Assembly: GCA_900553015.1 (NCBI GenBank)
Contig: USBY01000004.1
Span: forward strand, 56,004-120,003
Reading direction: 5' to 3'
Source: an uncultured Clostridium sp.
GTDB taxonomy: Bacteria; Bacillota; Clostridia; TANB77; CAG-508
Length of the DNA: 64,000 nt
Positions 26,595-35,908 of the stretch are shown here, piece after piece. The translations under genes were made by a program, and so were the position numbers. The notes under the pieces are model-generated. The model was not told the origin of the DNA, ran no database searches, and was given only the letters and a program-made list of their open reading frames with translations. Position 1 is the stretch's first letter. The number at the start of each line of letters is the position of its first letter.

Positions 26595-26609
26595 TAATTA
26601 AAAAATAAA

Positions 26610-26640
26610 TAGGGAAAAAAGGAACGTCCCCAAATCCCGG
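26610..26640. repeat. dispersed palindromic repeat
   Basis: TAGGGAAAAAAGGAACGTCC and CCAAATCCCGG: the complement orientation of the family core GGGGACGTTCC, flanked by GGGA and TCCC arms. It lies between the kinase gene and murD. Confidence 0.85.
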
Positions 26641-26674
26641 ACTGTCCTAAATCTCTATGGAGAGGTGTATTATA

Positions 26675-28075
26675 GTGGATTACATAAACGAAAAATTACA
26701 AGAATTTGAAAATTATATATATCAGAAAAAAGTAGCAATTATTGGTTTAGGAGTAAGCAATATTCCTTTATTAGATTATTTATACGAGAAAAAAGCTAAT
26801 GTAACAGTTTTTGATGATAGAACAATTGATGAACTTCCTGGAGAAATAGTAAATAAATTAACATCACATGCTATTCCATATTTTTTAGGAAAAGATAATT
26901 TAAAGAATTTAAATGGATTTAATTTAATATTTAGATCACCAAGCTGTTTACCTACAAGACCAGAATTAAGAGCTGAGGAAGAGAAAGGTGCAATAGTTAC
27001 TACAGAGATAGAAATGCTTATGAAGATGTGTCCTTGTAAAATAATTGGTGTTACTGGAAGTGAAGGTAAAACAACTACTACAAGTTTAATATATGCGATA
27101 TTAAAACATGCAGGATATAATACTTATCTTGGTGGAAATATTGGTACACCATTATTTACAAAGCTTTCAGAAATCTTACCAGATGATATAGTTGTTTTAG
27201 AATTAAGTAGTTTTCAATTAATGGAAATGGAGGTAAGTCCAAATATTTCTGTAATTACAAATATAACACCAAATCATTTGAATATTCATAGTTCATATGA
27301 AGAATATATAGAGGCTAAGAAAACAATATTTAAATATCAAACGCAAGATGATACACTAATATTAAATTATGATAATGAAATTACAAGAAAATGTAAGCCA
27401 GAAGCAAATTCTAAGGTAATATATTTTAGCAGTAAAGAAAAATTAAATGATGGATATATAGTAGATGGAAATATCATAAAAGAATGTGAAAACAAATTAA
27501 GAAAGCATATTTTAAACACCAAAGAGATTAAACTAAGAGGAACTCATAACTTCGAAAACATTTGTGCGGCACTTGCAGCAACAAGAGAATTAGTAGATGA
27601 AAAAACAGCTGTAGAAGCAATAAAAGAATTTAATGCAGTAGAACATAGGTTAGAATTTGTAAGAGAAATTAATGGAGTAAAATGGTATAATGATTCTGCA
27701 AGTTCAAGTCCATCACGTACAATTGCAGGTTTAAATGCATATGATGAGGAAATAGTTTTAATTGCTGGTGGATATGATAAAAATTTAGACTATGATATTT
27801 TAGGAAAATATATTGTAAAAAAAGTAAAAGCATTAGTTTTAATTGGCAATACAGCTAAGAAAATACTAGATGCGACTACAAAAGAAATGGAAAAACAAGG
27901 AGTAGAACTTCCAATTTGTTTTTGTCAAACATTAGAAGATGCTGTAAAAGCAGCAAAGCAAGTCGCAAAAGAAAATCAAGTTGTATTATTTTCACCTGCT
28001 AGTGCAAGTTTTGATATGTTCAAAAACTTTGCAGATAGAGGAAATCAGTTTAAAAAATTAGTTAATGAATTATAA
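26675..28075 (+). CDS. murD: UDP-N-acetylmuramoylalanine-D-glutamate ligase
   Basis: The protein has 466 residues. GTG 26675 is preferred because GGAGAGGTG precedes it; ATG 26657 overlaps that site. An N-terminal UDP-binding Rossmann domain (VAIIGLGVSNIPLLDYL) is followed by the central ATPase domain with P-loop GVTGSEGKTTT, the NITPNHLNIH motif and the C-terminal domain with YNDSASSSPSRTIAGL, the usual Mur-ligase arrangement. It adds D-glutamate to UDP-MurNAc-L-Ala in the cytoplasm. It stands apart from other mur genes here, with a terminator right behind it. Confidence 0.95.
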   Translation: MDYINEKLQEFENYIYQKKVAIIGLGVSNIPLLDYLYEKKANVTVFDDRTIDELPGEIVNKLTSHAIPYFLGKDNLKNLNGFNLIFRSPSCLPTRPELRAEEEKGAIVTTEIEMLMKMCPCKIIGVTGSEGKTTTTSLIYAILKHAGYNTYLGGNIGTPLFTKLSEILPDDIVVLELSSFQLMEMEVSPNISVITNITPNHLNIHSSYEEYIEAKKTIFKYQTQDDTLILNYDNEITRKCKPEANSKVIYFSSKEKLNDGYIVDGNIIKECENKLRKHILNTKEIKLRGTHNFENICAALAATRELVDEKTAVEAIKEFNAVEHRLEFVREINGVKWYNDSASSSPSRTIAGLNAYDEEIVLIAGGYDKNLDYDILGKYIVKKVKALVLIGNTAKKILDATTKEMEKQGVELPICFCQTLEDAVKAAKQVAKENQVVLFSPASASFDMFKNFADRGNQFKKLVNEL

Positions 28076-28079
28076 GAAA

Positions 28080-28107
28080 AAGAGGCACATCATGTGTCTT
28101 TTTTTTA
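28080..28107 (+). terminator. terminator after murD
   Basis: GGCACA and TGTGTC with a short loop, followed by a long T-run. Confidence 0.85.
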
Positions 28108-28133
28108 TAAAATAAAATAAGGAGGTTATAAAA

Positions 28134-28517
28134 ATGTACGATAAAAATTATGAAGAATATATGAGTACGGTTTTGGGATATAATATAAATCAGGAGAATA
28201 CATATTGTAATTATGATTACGATAATTTTTCGTATGATTTAGAAAAAAATTATCCTGATATTTATAAAGATTTATGTGAAAAAATAAAACAAATAGACAT
28301 ACAAACTTGCCAAAATAATTTTGATGAAATAGCACAAAATCTTTATAAAGAACTAAAAATAAAAGAAAATACAAAAGACATGAAAAATCTTATAATTGAT
28401 TTATTAAAAATTCTAATAATAAAAGAAAAAGTAGCAGAAAGACAATCAGAAATCCAAAATAAAAATATGTATTTAAATAGAGGAATGAGAAGATATAGTC
28501 CATATGTTGATTTTTAA
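28134..28517 (+). CDS. hypothetical protein (127 aa)
   Basis: The protein is not recognised. A strong AAGGAGG precedes the ATG. The N-terminal third is Tyr/Asn-rich and acidic (ENTYCNYDYDNFSYDLEKNY), the middle is helical (residues about 40-105) with an LIIDLLKILIIKEKV amphipathic segment, and the C-terminus is short and basic (RGMRRYSPYVDF). There are no membrane helices. The CBS-domain gene follows after 100 bases. It could be a small cytoplasmic or spore-related protein; nothing decides this. Confidence 0.7.
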   Translation: MYDKNYEEYMSTVLGYNINQENTYCNYDYDNFSYDLEKNYPDIYKDLCEKIKQIDIQTCQNNFDEIAQNLYKELKIKENTKDMKNLIIDLLKILIIKEKVAERQSEIQNKNMYLNRGMRRYSPYVDF

Positions 28518-28617
28518 AAATGGCTAAAAATGTAAGAATTATTTTTTTATAAAAGGACATCATAATAGTATACCAGCAACTTATTTGTTTAAACTTAGAG
28601 CAAGGAAGGTATATTAA

Positions 28618-29058
28618 ATGAAAGTTAAAGATTGTATGTGTAATAATATTTACTATTGCTTGCCAAATTCTACTGTTACAGATTGCGCTAAAATTATGAA
28701 TGAAAAACATGTAGGATGTATTCCAGTATGTGATGAAGGAAAAAAATTAGTAGGGTTAGTAACAGATAGAGATATAACTTTAAGATGTATAGCATCTAAT
28801 AAAGATTGCAATACAACTAAAGTTAGCGATATAATGACTTGTAATGTTTATAGCTGTACTTCAGATGATGACATTAAAACTGTAGAAAATAAAATGGCTG
28901 AAAATAAAATTAGAAGAATTCCGATAGTTGATAATAATAAGGTTATAGGAATGATTTCATTAGGAGATTTAGCTAAAAATAAAGAAATTAATACAGATGG
29001 AGTATGTGCTACATTAGAAGATATTTGTTGTAGTAATACAAATAAAAACGCAGAATAA
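28618..29058 (+). CDS. tandem CBS-domain protein
   Basis: The 146-residue protein consists of two CBS motifs and little else: CMCNNIYYCLPNSTVTDCAK with HVGCIPVCDEGKKLVGLVTD, and the second with KIRRIPIVDNNKVIGMISLGDL. CBS pairs bind adenosyl nucleotides such as AMP, ATP or SAM, and here the protein has no catalytic partner domain, as in the YhcV-like stand-alone class. Nine or so Cys residues are unusual for its size. AAGGAAGG precedes the ATG. The ligand and target are unknown. Confidence 0.9.
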   Translation: MKVKDCMCNNIYYCLPNSTVTDCAKIMNEKHVGCIPVCDEGKKLVGLVTDRDITLRCIASNKDCNTTKVSDIMTCNVYSCTSDDDIKTVENKMAENKIRRIPIVDNNKVIGMISLGDLAKNKEINTDGVCATLEDICCSNTNKNAE

Positions 29059-29116
29059 TATTTGCAAAAAATATCTGATGCATTAGATTAGGTAAAATTT
29101 ATAAGTTAACTATTTT

Positions 29117-29152
29117 AAAAGAGAATTTTCATAATTGGAAATTCTCTTTTTT
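29117..29152 (+). terminator. terminator after the CBS gene
   Basis: AAAAGAGAATTT pairs with AAATTCTCTTTT; U-run follows. Confidence 0.85.
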
Positions 29153-29156
29153 AATA

Positions 29157-29188
29157 ACCGGGATTTTGGGGACGTTCCTTAAATCCCT
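29157..29188. repeat. dispersed palindromic repeat, near-consensus copy
   Basis: CCGGGATTTTGGGGACGTTC followed by CTTAAATCCC. It is one of the cleanest copies: outer arms GGGATTT/AAATCCC and inner core GGGGACGTTCC. Confidence 0.9.
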
Positions 29189-29259
29189 CTTCTAAAAATA
29201 ATAATTAAAGCAAGTCATAAATAACTTAAATATACATATAATAAATATAGGAGGAAGAA

Positions 29260-30354
29260 ATGGTTGTAGAGTTGGGTTATTTTACAAAAGTAATAAAAAG
29301 AATAGGAATAATTGCTATAAGTGTTATTGTTTTAATACTTTTGTTTAAACTTAGCGTTTTTTACATGCCATTTCTAGTAGCATTTATTATTGCATTAACA
29401 TTAGAACATCCAATAAAATTCTTTATGAAAAAATTTGGCTTTAAAAGGAGGACAAGTAGTATAATAATATTTTTAATTGCAATTGCAATAATTACAGGTC
29501 TACTTGTTTGGGGAATATCAACATTAGTTTCTGAAGCATCTAATCTAATGCAAGGATTAAATACTTATATTGATAAAGCATATACTCAAATAGAAAATAT
29601 TAGTTCACAATTTGATATAAAGAGATTACATTTGCCAGAACAGGTAGAAAAAGTAATAGAAACTTCAAATGACGATTTTTTTAACAATATAACAACATGG
29701 GTAAAAAATAGTTTATCAAAACTTTTAGATTTTTTAATGCAAATTCCAACAATTGCAATTTATACATCTATAACATTAGTAGCGTTATATTTCATGTGTG
29801 TGGACAAGGTATATATGATAGATGAAATGGAACATCACCTACCAACCAAATGGGTAAAAAAGTTAGGTATCCATATACGTGAAATAATAAGCTCAGTTGG
29901 AAATTATTTAAAAGCTGAATTTATATTGGTATTAGTTTCCTTTGTTATTTCTTTAATAGGCTTTTATGTATTAAATATTATAGGAATAAAAATAAGCTAT
30001 CCTTTATTAATTGCCTTAGGAATTGCATTTGTAGATGCACTACCGATTTTAGGTTCTGGAACAATAATGTTACCTTGGGCAGTAATAAGTGCAGCAGATG
30101 GAAATATAGAACTTGCAGTAGGTCTTTTAGTATTATGGGGAATAATGTCTATTGTAAGACAATTTTTAGAACCTAAATTAGTAAGTAATAAATTAGGAAT
30201 TCATCCAATATTTACTCTAATTGCTATGTATACAGGATTTAAGTTTACAGGAGTTTGGGGAATGGTGCTAGGACCAATAATACTTATTATTCTAAAAAAT
30301 ATATTTAGCACATTAATAGATAAAGGAGTAGTAAAGGCAATATTAGAAAGATAA
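29260..30354 (+). CDS. AI-2E family permease, YtvI-like
   Basis: The 364-residue integral membrane protein has about seven hydrophobic segments in the order typical of the AI-2E/PerM family: two near the N-terminus, an extracytoplasmic domain at about 85-155, and a C-terminal bundle with DALPILGSGTIMLPWAVI and RQFLEPKLVSNKLGIHPIFTL. Size and arrangement suit the sporulation-linked YtvI branch, which would fit a spore-forming lineage, although family members also export signals or ions. Start ATG follows AGGAGG. A bidirectional terminator separates it from the convergent gene at 30415. Confidence 0.85.
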   Translation: MVVELGYFTKVIKRIGIIAISVIVLILLFKLSVFYMPFLVAFIIALTLEHPIKFFMKKFGFKRRTSSIIIFLIAIAIITGLLVWGISTLVSEASNLMQGLNTYIDKAYTQIENISSQFDIKRLHLPEQVEKVIETSNDDFFNNITTWVKNSLSKLLDFLMQIPTIAIYTSITLVALYFMCVDKVYMIDEMEHHLPTKWVKKLGIHIREIISSVGNYLKAEFILVLVSFVISLIGFYVLNIIGIKISYPLLIALGIAFVDALPILGSGTIMLPWAVISAADGNIELAVGLLVLWGIMSIVRQFLEPKLVSNKLGIHPIFTLIAMYTGFKFTGVWGMVLGPIILIILKNIFSTLIDKGVVKAILER

Positions 30355-30372
30355 AGTTATAAGTAACAAAAT

Positions 30373-30411
30373 TAATCCACCGTCGAAAATCGCAATTTCG
30401 TTGGTGGATTA
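30373..30411. terminator. bidirectional terminator
   Basis: TAATCCACC (30373-30381) and GGTGGATTA (30403-30411) with an inner pairing; it lies between two convergent genes. Confidence 0.85.
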
Positions 30412-30414
30412 ACA

Positions 30415-30948
30415 TTATACTGTTGGAACATAGGATTCATCTGGTGGATATACATATTCATCATTTGGTTTATCTATTTCTTTTAAAGATGTAATTTGTA
30501 ACTCTGGCATGTCACCATGATAATCTACTTTTTTTATGGTTCCTGTAACTTCTACCCATGTATCATCTGCATAGTTTTTAATATCTTTATATTCAGAAAG
30601 AAATCCAACAATAAGTGTCTGATAGTCAGAACTAATTACCATATCACGAGCAAGCACAAATTGTTCATCAGTAAAATCATATGCTCTATAAATATAGCCA
30701 GAAAATTTATATGATTTACCAACATAATTATCGATATGCTCATGGGAATCTTTTAATATATTAGTATAATTTTTAGGGTCTATTTCTATTACTGCTGATG
30801 AATTATCTGCTACATTAACATTATTCTTTGCATCTACAAACAAATTATAACAACATATGGAAAAAACAGTAAGAATTATAATTGTAACAATCACAAAAAA
30901 TATCTTAAATAACATACTTCCACTAACTTTAATATTATATATAAACAA
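30415..30948 (-). CDS. DUF1980/YcgQ C-terminal-domain protein with one membrane anchor
   Basis: The protein has 177 residues. TTG 30948 is chosen because GGAGGT lies nine bases before it. One membrane helix (about 14-36) precedes a domain (YVGKSYKFSGYIYRAYDFTD, then FVLARDMVISSDY, DTWVEVTGTIKKVDYHGDMP, DEYVYPP) matching the C-terminal OB-like half of TIGR03943/DUF1980 proteins, which usually follow a permease (YcgR-type). Here it is stand-alone, and the Cys pair present in most members is replaced by Ser-Ser. Function unknown; possibly metal- or envelope-linked. Confidence 0.75.
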   Translation of the reverse strand: MFIYNIKVSGSMLFKIFFVIVTIIILTVFSICCYNLFVDAKNNVNVADNSSAVIEIDPKNYTNILKDSHEHIDNYVGKSYKFSGYIYRAYDFTDEQFVLARDMVISSDYQTLIVGFLSEYKDIKNYADDTWVEVTGTIKKVDYHGDMPELQITSLKEIDKPNDEYVYPPDESYVPTV

Positions 30949-31082
30949 AGCAAATGCACCTCCATTTATAAATATTATGAAAAAACTTTCTTATATATGT
31001 TTTTTTAAATAAAATATTGCGAAAAAATCATTTTAGTGATATAGTACACATGATATTTATTTTTTTAGGAGGCAAAAGACGA

Positions 31083-33854
31083 ATGGGCGTATTAAGGAAA
31101 ATCTTTAAATCATACAGTGAAAAAGAAGTAAAGAGAGTAATGCCAATAGTAGAGCAGATTAACAAATTAGAACCAGAGATGGAAAAATTAACAGACAAAG
31201 AACTAACAGGAAAAACTGAGTACTTTAAAAAGCAACTAGAAGAGGGAAAGACATTAGATGATATATTACCAGAGGCTTTTGCAGTTGTTAGGGAAGCGTC
31301 TAAAAGAGTTTTAGGATTAAGACATTTTGATGTTCAATTAATTGGTGGTATTATACTACACCAAGGAAGAATTTCAGAAATGAAGACAGGTGAAGGTAAA
31401 ACTTTAGTTGCAACACTTCCAGCATACCTAAATGCGTTAACAGGTAAAGGTGTTCATATTATTACAGTAAATGATTACTTAGCTAGAAGAGATAGCGAAT
31501 GGATGGGTAAATTATATAAATTTTTAGGACTTACAGTAGGACTTGTTGTAAATGGATTAGAACCAGATCAAAGAAGAAAAGCATATGCTGCAGATATAAC
31601 ATATGGAACAAATAATGAGTTCGGATTTGACTACTTAAGAGATAATATGGTTCTATATAAAGAACAACTTGTACAAAGAGAATTAAACTATGCAATAGTA
31701 GACGAAATAGATAGTATCTTAATTGATGAGGCTCGTACACCTCTTATTATATCTGGTAGAGCTAACAAATCATCAGAATTATACAAAAAAGCAGATAGCT
31801 TTGTAAGAACTCTAGAAGCAAAAGTTATAGTTGAAGAAGATGTAAAAGATTATGACCAAGCAGAAGATAACGAGAAATATGATTATATAGTAGATTTAAA
31901 AGCAAAATCTGCATCATTAACACAAAAAGGTATTAAGAAAGCAGAGGAATATTTCAAAGTAGATAATTTTAACGATTTAGAAAACTCTGAAATCGTTCAT
32001 AATGTTAACCAAGCATTACGTGCACATGGTGTTATGAAAAAAGATATAGACTATATCGTAAAAGATGGAGAAGTTTTAATCGTTGATGAATTTACTGGAC
32101 GTATAATGTATGGTAGAAGATACAATAATGGATTACATCAAGCAATTGAAGCAAAGGAACATGTTAAAATTGCAGATGAATCTAAAACATTAGCAACAAT
32201 CACATTCCAAAACTACTTTAGAATGTATGCTAAATTATCTGGTATGACTGGTACAGCAATGACAGAAGAATCAGAATTCCAAGAAATTTATCATTTAGAT
32301 GTTGTTTCTATACCAACAAATAAACCTATGATAAGAAAAGATTTATCAGATATTATATATAAGAATGAAAAAGCTAAATTTAGAGCTGTTGTTAAGGACG
32401 TAAAAGAAAGTTATGAAAAGGGACAACCAGTATTAATTGGTACTGTTTCAATCGAGAAATCTGAAAAGTTAAGCAAAATATTAACTAAGGAAGGAATTAA
32501 ACATCAAGTATTAAACGCTAAAGCTCATGAAAGAGAAGCTGAAATAATTGCACAAGCAGGTAAATATGGTGCGGTTACAATAGCAACAAACATGGCTGGT
32601 CGTGGTACAGATATTATGCTTGGTGGTAACAGTGAATATTTAGCAAAACAAGAAATGAAACGTAGAAAATATGCTCCAGAAATGATAGAGCAAGCTACAG
32701 CATTTAACGAAACAGACGATCAAGACATTATAAATGCAAGAAAAACATTTAGAGAATTAGTTAAAAAATATGATAAAGAAATAGAAGAAGAAAAACAAAA
32801 AGTTATCGAAGCCGGTGGATTAAAAATAATTGGTACAGAAAGACATGAATCAAGAAGAATTGATAACCAATTACGTGGACGTAGTGGTCGTCAAGGAGAT
32901 CCAGGATGCTCTAGATTCTATATTGGTCTAGATGATAATTTAATGAAAATATTCGGTGGAGCAGCTATTACAAAAGTATATGACAAATTAAATGCTTCAG
33001 AAGATTTACCAATAGAATCTAAGATAATAACAAATGCAGTTGAAAATGCTCAAAAGAGAGTTGAAGGTAGAAACTTTAGTATAAGAAAGAACGTATTAAA
33101 ATATGACGATGTTATGAATGCTCAAAGAGAACTTATATATAAACAAAGAAGAGAAGTTCTTGATGGTAAAGATTTAAAAGATAATATCGAGAAAATGTTT
33201 AATTCTATAGTGGATGATGTAGTATCAACACACTTTAATGTAGCAGAAGACGAAAAAGTTAATAAAGAAGCATTAATGCAAGACATAATAGATGTATTTG
33301 GTATTACAGAATTAGATAGTATGAATAAAGAAGTTCCAGACATTGTAGAAGTTTCTGAAGAATTAGCAAATAAAGTTCATGAAAAATATGAAGCTAAAGA
33401 AAAAGACTTCGGAGAAAACGAAATAAGAGAACTTGAAAGAGTTGTTGTATTAAAAGTCGTAGATCAAAAATGGATGGATCACATTGATAACATGGAAGAA
33501 TTAAAAAATGGTATTGGTCTTCGTGCTTATGGTCAAAAAGACCCTGTTGTTCAATATAGAATTGAAGGAACAGATATGTTTGACGAAATGAACGAAAATA
33601 TCAGACTAGATGTAGTTAAAATTCTTTCTCATGTTGAAAAGGTTGGAAATGTAGTTAGAACATCAAATGTTAAAGTAACAAACGAAGGATTTGATGAATC
33701 AGCAATCAGTTTAGTAGATGGTAAACTATCACAATCTGATAAAAATCATGTACAACAAACTATTGTAAATGACGGACCAAAGATTGGTAGAAATGATCCT
33801 TGCCCATGTGGAAGTGGTAAGAAATATAAGAATTGTTGTGGAAGAAACGCATAA
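31083..33854 (+). CDS. secA: preprotein translocase ATPase SecA
   Basis: The protein has 923 residues. ATG 31083 follows TTAGGAGG; an upstream ATG-containing extension to 31017 has no ribosome site. The DEAD motor motifs (MKTGEGKTLVATLP, DEIDSILIDEARTPLIISG), the preprotein cross-linking domain, GTDIMLGG, GRSGRQGDPGCSRFY and the C-terminal zinc SEC-C motif (PCPCGSGKKYKNCC) are all visible. It drives secretory proteins through SecYEG. It is a single gene with a terminator behind it. The divergent neighbour is the DUF1980 protein. Confidence 0.98.
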   Translation: MGVLRKIFKSYSEKEVKRVMPIVEQINKLEPEMEKLTDKELTGKTEYFKKQLEEGKTLDDILPEAFAVVREASKRVLGLRHFDVQLIGGIILHQGRISEMKTGEGKTLVATLPAYLNALTGKGVHIITVNDYLARRDSEWMGKLYKFLGLTVGLVVNGLEPDQRRKAYAADITYGTNNEFGFDYLRDNMVLYKEQLVQRELNYAIVDEIDSILIDEARTPLIISGRANKSSELYKKADSFVRTLEAKVIVEEDVKDYDQAEDNEKYDYIVDLKAKSASLTQKGIKKAEEYFKVDNFNDLENSEIVHNVNQALRAHGVMKKDIDYIVKDGEVLIVDEFTGRIMYGRRYNNGLHQAIEAKEHVKIADESKTLATITFQNYFRMYAKLSGMTGTAMTEESEFQEIYHLDVVSIPTNKPMIRKDLSDIIYKNEKAKFRAVVKDVKESYEKGQPVLIGTVSIEKSEKLSKILTKEGIKHQVLNAKAHEREAEIIAQAGKYGAVTIATNMAGRGTDIMLGGNSEYLAKQEMKRRKYAPEMIEQATAFNETDDQDIINARKTFRELVKKYDKEIEEEKQKVIEAGGLKIIGTERHESRRIDNQLRGRSGRQGDPGCSRFYIGLDDNLMKIFGGAAITKVYDKLNASEDLPIESKIITNAVENAQKRVEGRNFSIRKNVLKYDDVMNAQRELIYKQRREVLDGKDLKDNIEKMFNSIVDDVVSTHFNVAEDEKVNKEALMQDIIDVFGITELDSMNKEVPDIVEVSEELANKVHEKYEAKEKDFGENEIRELERVVVLKVVDQKWMDHIDNMEELKNGIGLRAYGQKDPVVQYRIEGTDMFDEMNENIRLDVVKILSHVEKVGNVVRTSNVKVTNEGFDESAISLVDGKLSQSDKNHVQQTIVNDGPKIGRNDPCPCGSGKKYKNCCGRNA

Positions 33855-33869
33855 ACCTAATATTATTAA

Positions 33870-33910
33870 AGGAGTGTATCCAAGGATAAAATGGAGACAC
33901 TTCTTTTTAT
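33870..33910 (+). terminator. terminator after secA
   Basis: GGAGTGTATCC pairs with GGAGACACTTC, followed by TTTTTA. Confidence 0.8.
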
Positions 33911-33994
33911 ATTAAAAAATGGTTAATAAGTATTGAATAACTAATACTTGTATGATACAATACAAATGTTCGCAAAACTTAAATGGAGGTCTTT

Positions 33995-35005
33995 ATGATA
34001 GATAATTCAAAAGGAGATATTATAATATACCAAACAGATAATGGATTGACAAAAATAGATGTTAGAGTTGAAAATGAAACAGTATGGTTATCACAACAAC
34101 AAATGGCAGACTTATTTGATACAACTAAACAAAATATTAGTTTACATATTAAAAATATTTTTTATGAAGAAGAGTTAGATGAAGATTCAACTGTCAAGGA
34201 ATTCTTGACAGTTCAAAAGGAAGGAAATAGAAGGGTCGAAAGAAAAGTTAAATATTACAATTTAGATATGATAATCTCTTTAGGATATAGAATAAAATCT
34301 AAAATTGCTACTAACTTTAGAAAATGGGCAACGGAAAGATTAAAAGAGTATATGATTAAAGGTTTCACAATGGATGACGAAAGACTTAAAGGGAATGGTG
34401 GCGGTAACTATTGGAAAGAGTTACTTGCAAGAATTAAAGATATTAGATCATCAGAAAAAGTAATGTATAGACAAGTTCTTGATTTATATGCAACTGCTGT
34501 AGATTATGATCCTAAAGATAGTAAATCAATTGAATTTTTTAAAATTGTCCAAAACAAATTACATTATGCTACTCATGGGCATACTGCTTCAGAAGTAATA
34601 TATGAAAGAGCTGATGCCGAAAAGCCTTTTATGGGATTAACAACATTTAAAGGAGATATTCCAGTATTACAAGATGTTGTAATTGCTAAAAACTATTTAA
34701 ACGGCGAAGAACTAAAAGTTTTAAATAATTTAGTATCAGGATATTTTGATTTTGCAGAAATACAAGCAATAAGGCATAACCCAATGTATATGGAAGATTA
34801 TATTAAACAACTAGACATGATACTTTCTTCTACAGGTGGAAAAGTGTTAGTTGGTGCAGGTCGTGTTAGTCATAATCAAGCGATAAAGAAGGCAAAATTG
34901 GAATATAAAAAATATCAAGTTAAAACTATAAGCCCTGTTGAAGAGGAATATTTAAATTCTTTGAAAAAAATTAGTAGTGAAATTGAGAAGAAAAGCAAAA
35001 AATAA
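33995..35005 (+). CDS. RhuM-family (virulence RhuM) protein
   Basis: The protein has 336 residues. ATG 33995 follows TGGAGG; the in-frame ATG at 33983 overlaps it. The N-terminal part (TVWLSQQQMADLFDTTKQNI, then YNLDMIISLGYRIKS, NFRKWATERLKEYMIKGF) is the RhuM/KilA-N-like DNA-binding region. The C-terminal half (YATAVDYDPKD, then NKLHYATHGHTASEVIYERA and the following FMGLTTFKG) is the usual second domain. RhuM genes are found on mobile elements and near restriction or defence genes; no such neighbours are visible here. The role is unknown. A repeat copy lies just downstream. Confidence 0.9.
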   Translation: MIDNSKGDIIIYQTDNGLTKIDVRVENETVWLSQQQMADLFDTTKQNISLHIKNIFYEEELDEDSTVKEFLTVQKEGNRRVERKVKYYNLDMIISLGYRIKSKIATNFRKWATERLKEYMIKGFTMDDERLKGNGGGNYWKELLARIKDIRSSEKVMYRQVLDLYATAVDYDPKDSKSIEFFKIVQNKLHYATHGHTASEVIYERADAEKPFMGLTTFKGDIPVLQDVVIAKNYLNGEELKVLNNLVSGYFDFAEIQAIRHNPMYMEDYIKQLDMILSSTGGKVLVGAGRVSHNQAIKKAKLEYKKYQVKTISPVEEEYLNSLKKISSEIEKKSKK

Positions 35006-35049
35006 GTATTTGGTAACTAAAGGTGGAATATAGATCAATAAAATGTAAA

Positions 35050-35077
35050 CGGGATTTAGGGACGTTCCTTAAATCCC
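35050..35077. repeat. dispersed palindromic repeat, near-consensus copy
   Basis: CGGGATTTAGGGACGTTCC then TTAAATCCC. A 75-codon frame on the - strand reads through it and has no ribosome site. Confidence 0.9.
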
Positions 35078-35187
35078 ATTTTTTATTGTCTAAGAAAAAT
35101 TGAAGATTTCTCTGAAATATCAATATTAATTCACATATATTCACGTCAATTGCGAAGCCACTTTTATTATTATCAGTATTAAGTAAA

Positions 35188-35233
35188 AAGCTGCCCATAT
35201 ATTAAGCAATAGCTTATACATGGGCAGCTTAAA
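35188..35233 (-). terminator. terminator of the GNAT gene
   Basis: AAGCTGCCCATAT pairs with ATGGGCAGCTT; on the - strand a TTTTTACTT run follows the stem. Confidence 0.85.
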
Positions 35234-35250
35234 GTTTGTGTTACTTAATT

Positions 35251-35715
35251 TCAGTGTTTGGAGATTCGACTATAAAAGTGAGTATCTCTTTTTTCATAAA
35301 ATCCCATCTTTTTCCAGAACTCTTTAGCTCCTTCGAATGGGCACCAAAGTTCGATATCATAGACGCCTTTCTCACGACAAAGATTGGCAACTTCTTTGTA
35401 TAACTTAGCTCCATTACCCTTAAAGTGGTCAAAGACAGAAAATTCTGCGATGGTGCAGATTTTGCCTTTAAACGTAAGAAAAACTATTCCGATTGTTTCA
35501 TCGGTATCATCTTTATAGAAGAATAGAGAATTTTGGGGATTTTTAACCACATCCAGAAAATCTCCTTTTCCAAGGATGACGTTCATATAAGAGTCATGAA
35601 GTAGTCCCATGGGATATGAAAGAGGTTCTCCCTTTTTAGTGATGCTATATTTTACTTTCGTAAAACATTTCCGATATTCCCGATAATCATTTTCGGTAAT
35701 AGTACTTAAATACAT
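35251..35715 (-). CDS. GNAT-family acetyltransferase
   Basis: The protein has 154 residues. ATG 35715 follows GAAAGGAG; the longer frame to 35802 has no ribosome site. The acetyl-CoA-binding segment is recognisable at about residues 90-115: strand TIAEFSVFDHFKGNGAKLYKEV, where the usual RGxGxA loop reads FKGNGA, then LWCPFEGAKEFWKKMGF, the motif B pattern. The substrate is not inferable. Its base composition is less A-rich than neighbours. It is a monocistronic unit between a mobile-type gene and a sigma-factor operon. Confidence 0.8.
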   Translation of the reverse strand: MYLSTITENDYREYRKCFTKVKYSITKKGEPLSYPMGLLHDSYMNVILGKGDFLDVVKNPQNSLFFYKDDTDETIGIVFLTFKGKICTIAEFSVFDHFKGNGAKLYKEVANLCREKGVYDIELWCPFEGAKEFWKKMGFYEKRDTHFYSRISKH

Positions 35716-35908
35716 TGTAACACTCCTTTCAAAATTAATAGCATAATTATAGCATATATTAAGTAAAATTACAAAATTATGTAAATACGACCATAAAATC
35801 ACATATATAATAAAATAATGATTCGGAGATTAAAAGTGATAAAATATAATAAATTTGAAACTTTTATCTACTTATATATGACTATATAGTAGAAAGGGGG
35901 ATAAAAAA

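Noticed and set aside
33995..35077. prophage or defence island around the RhuM gene
   Set aside because: Neighbours are secA, a GNAT and a sigma operon; no integrase, capsid, restriction or toxin gene is visible.
34971..35198. 75-codon minus-strand frame
   Set aside because: It runs through a dispersed repeat and into the end of the RhuM gene, with no ribosome site.
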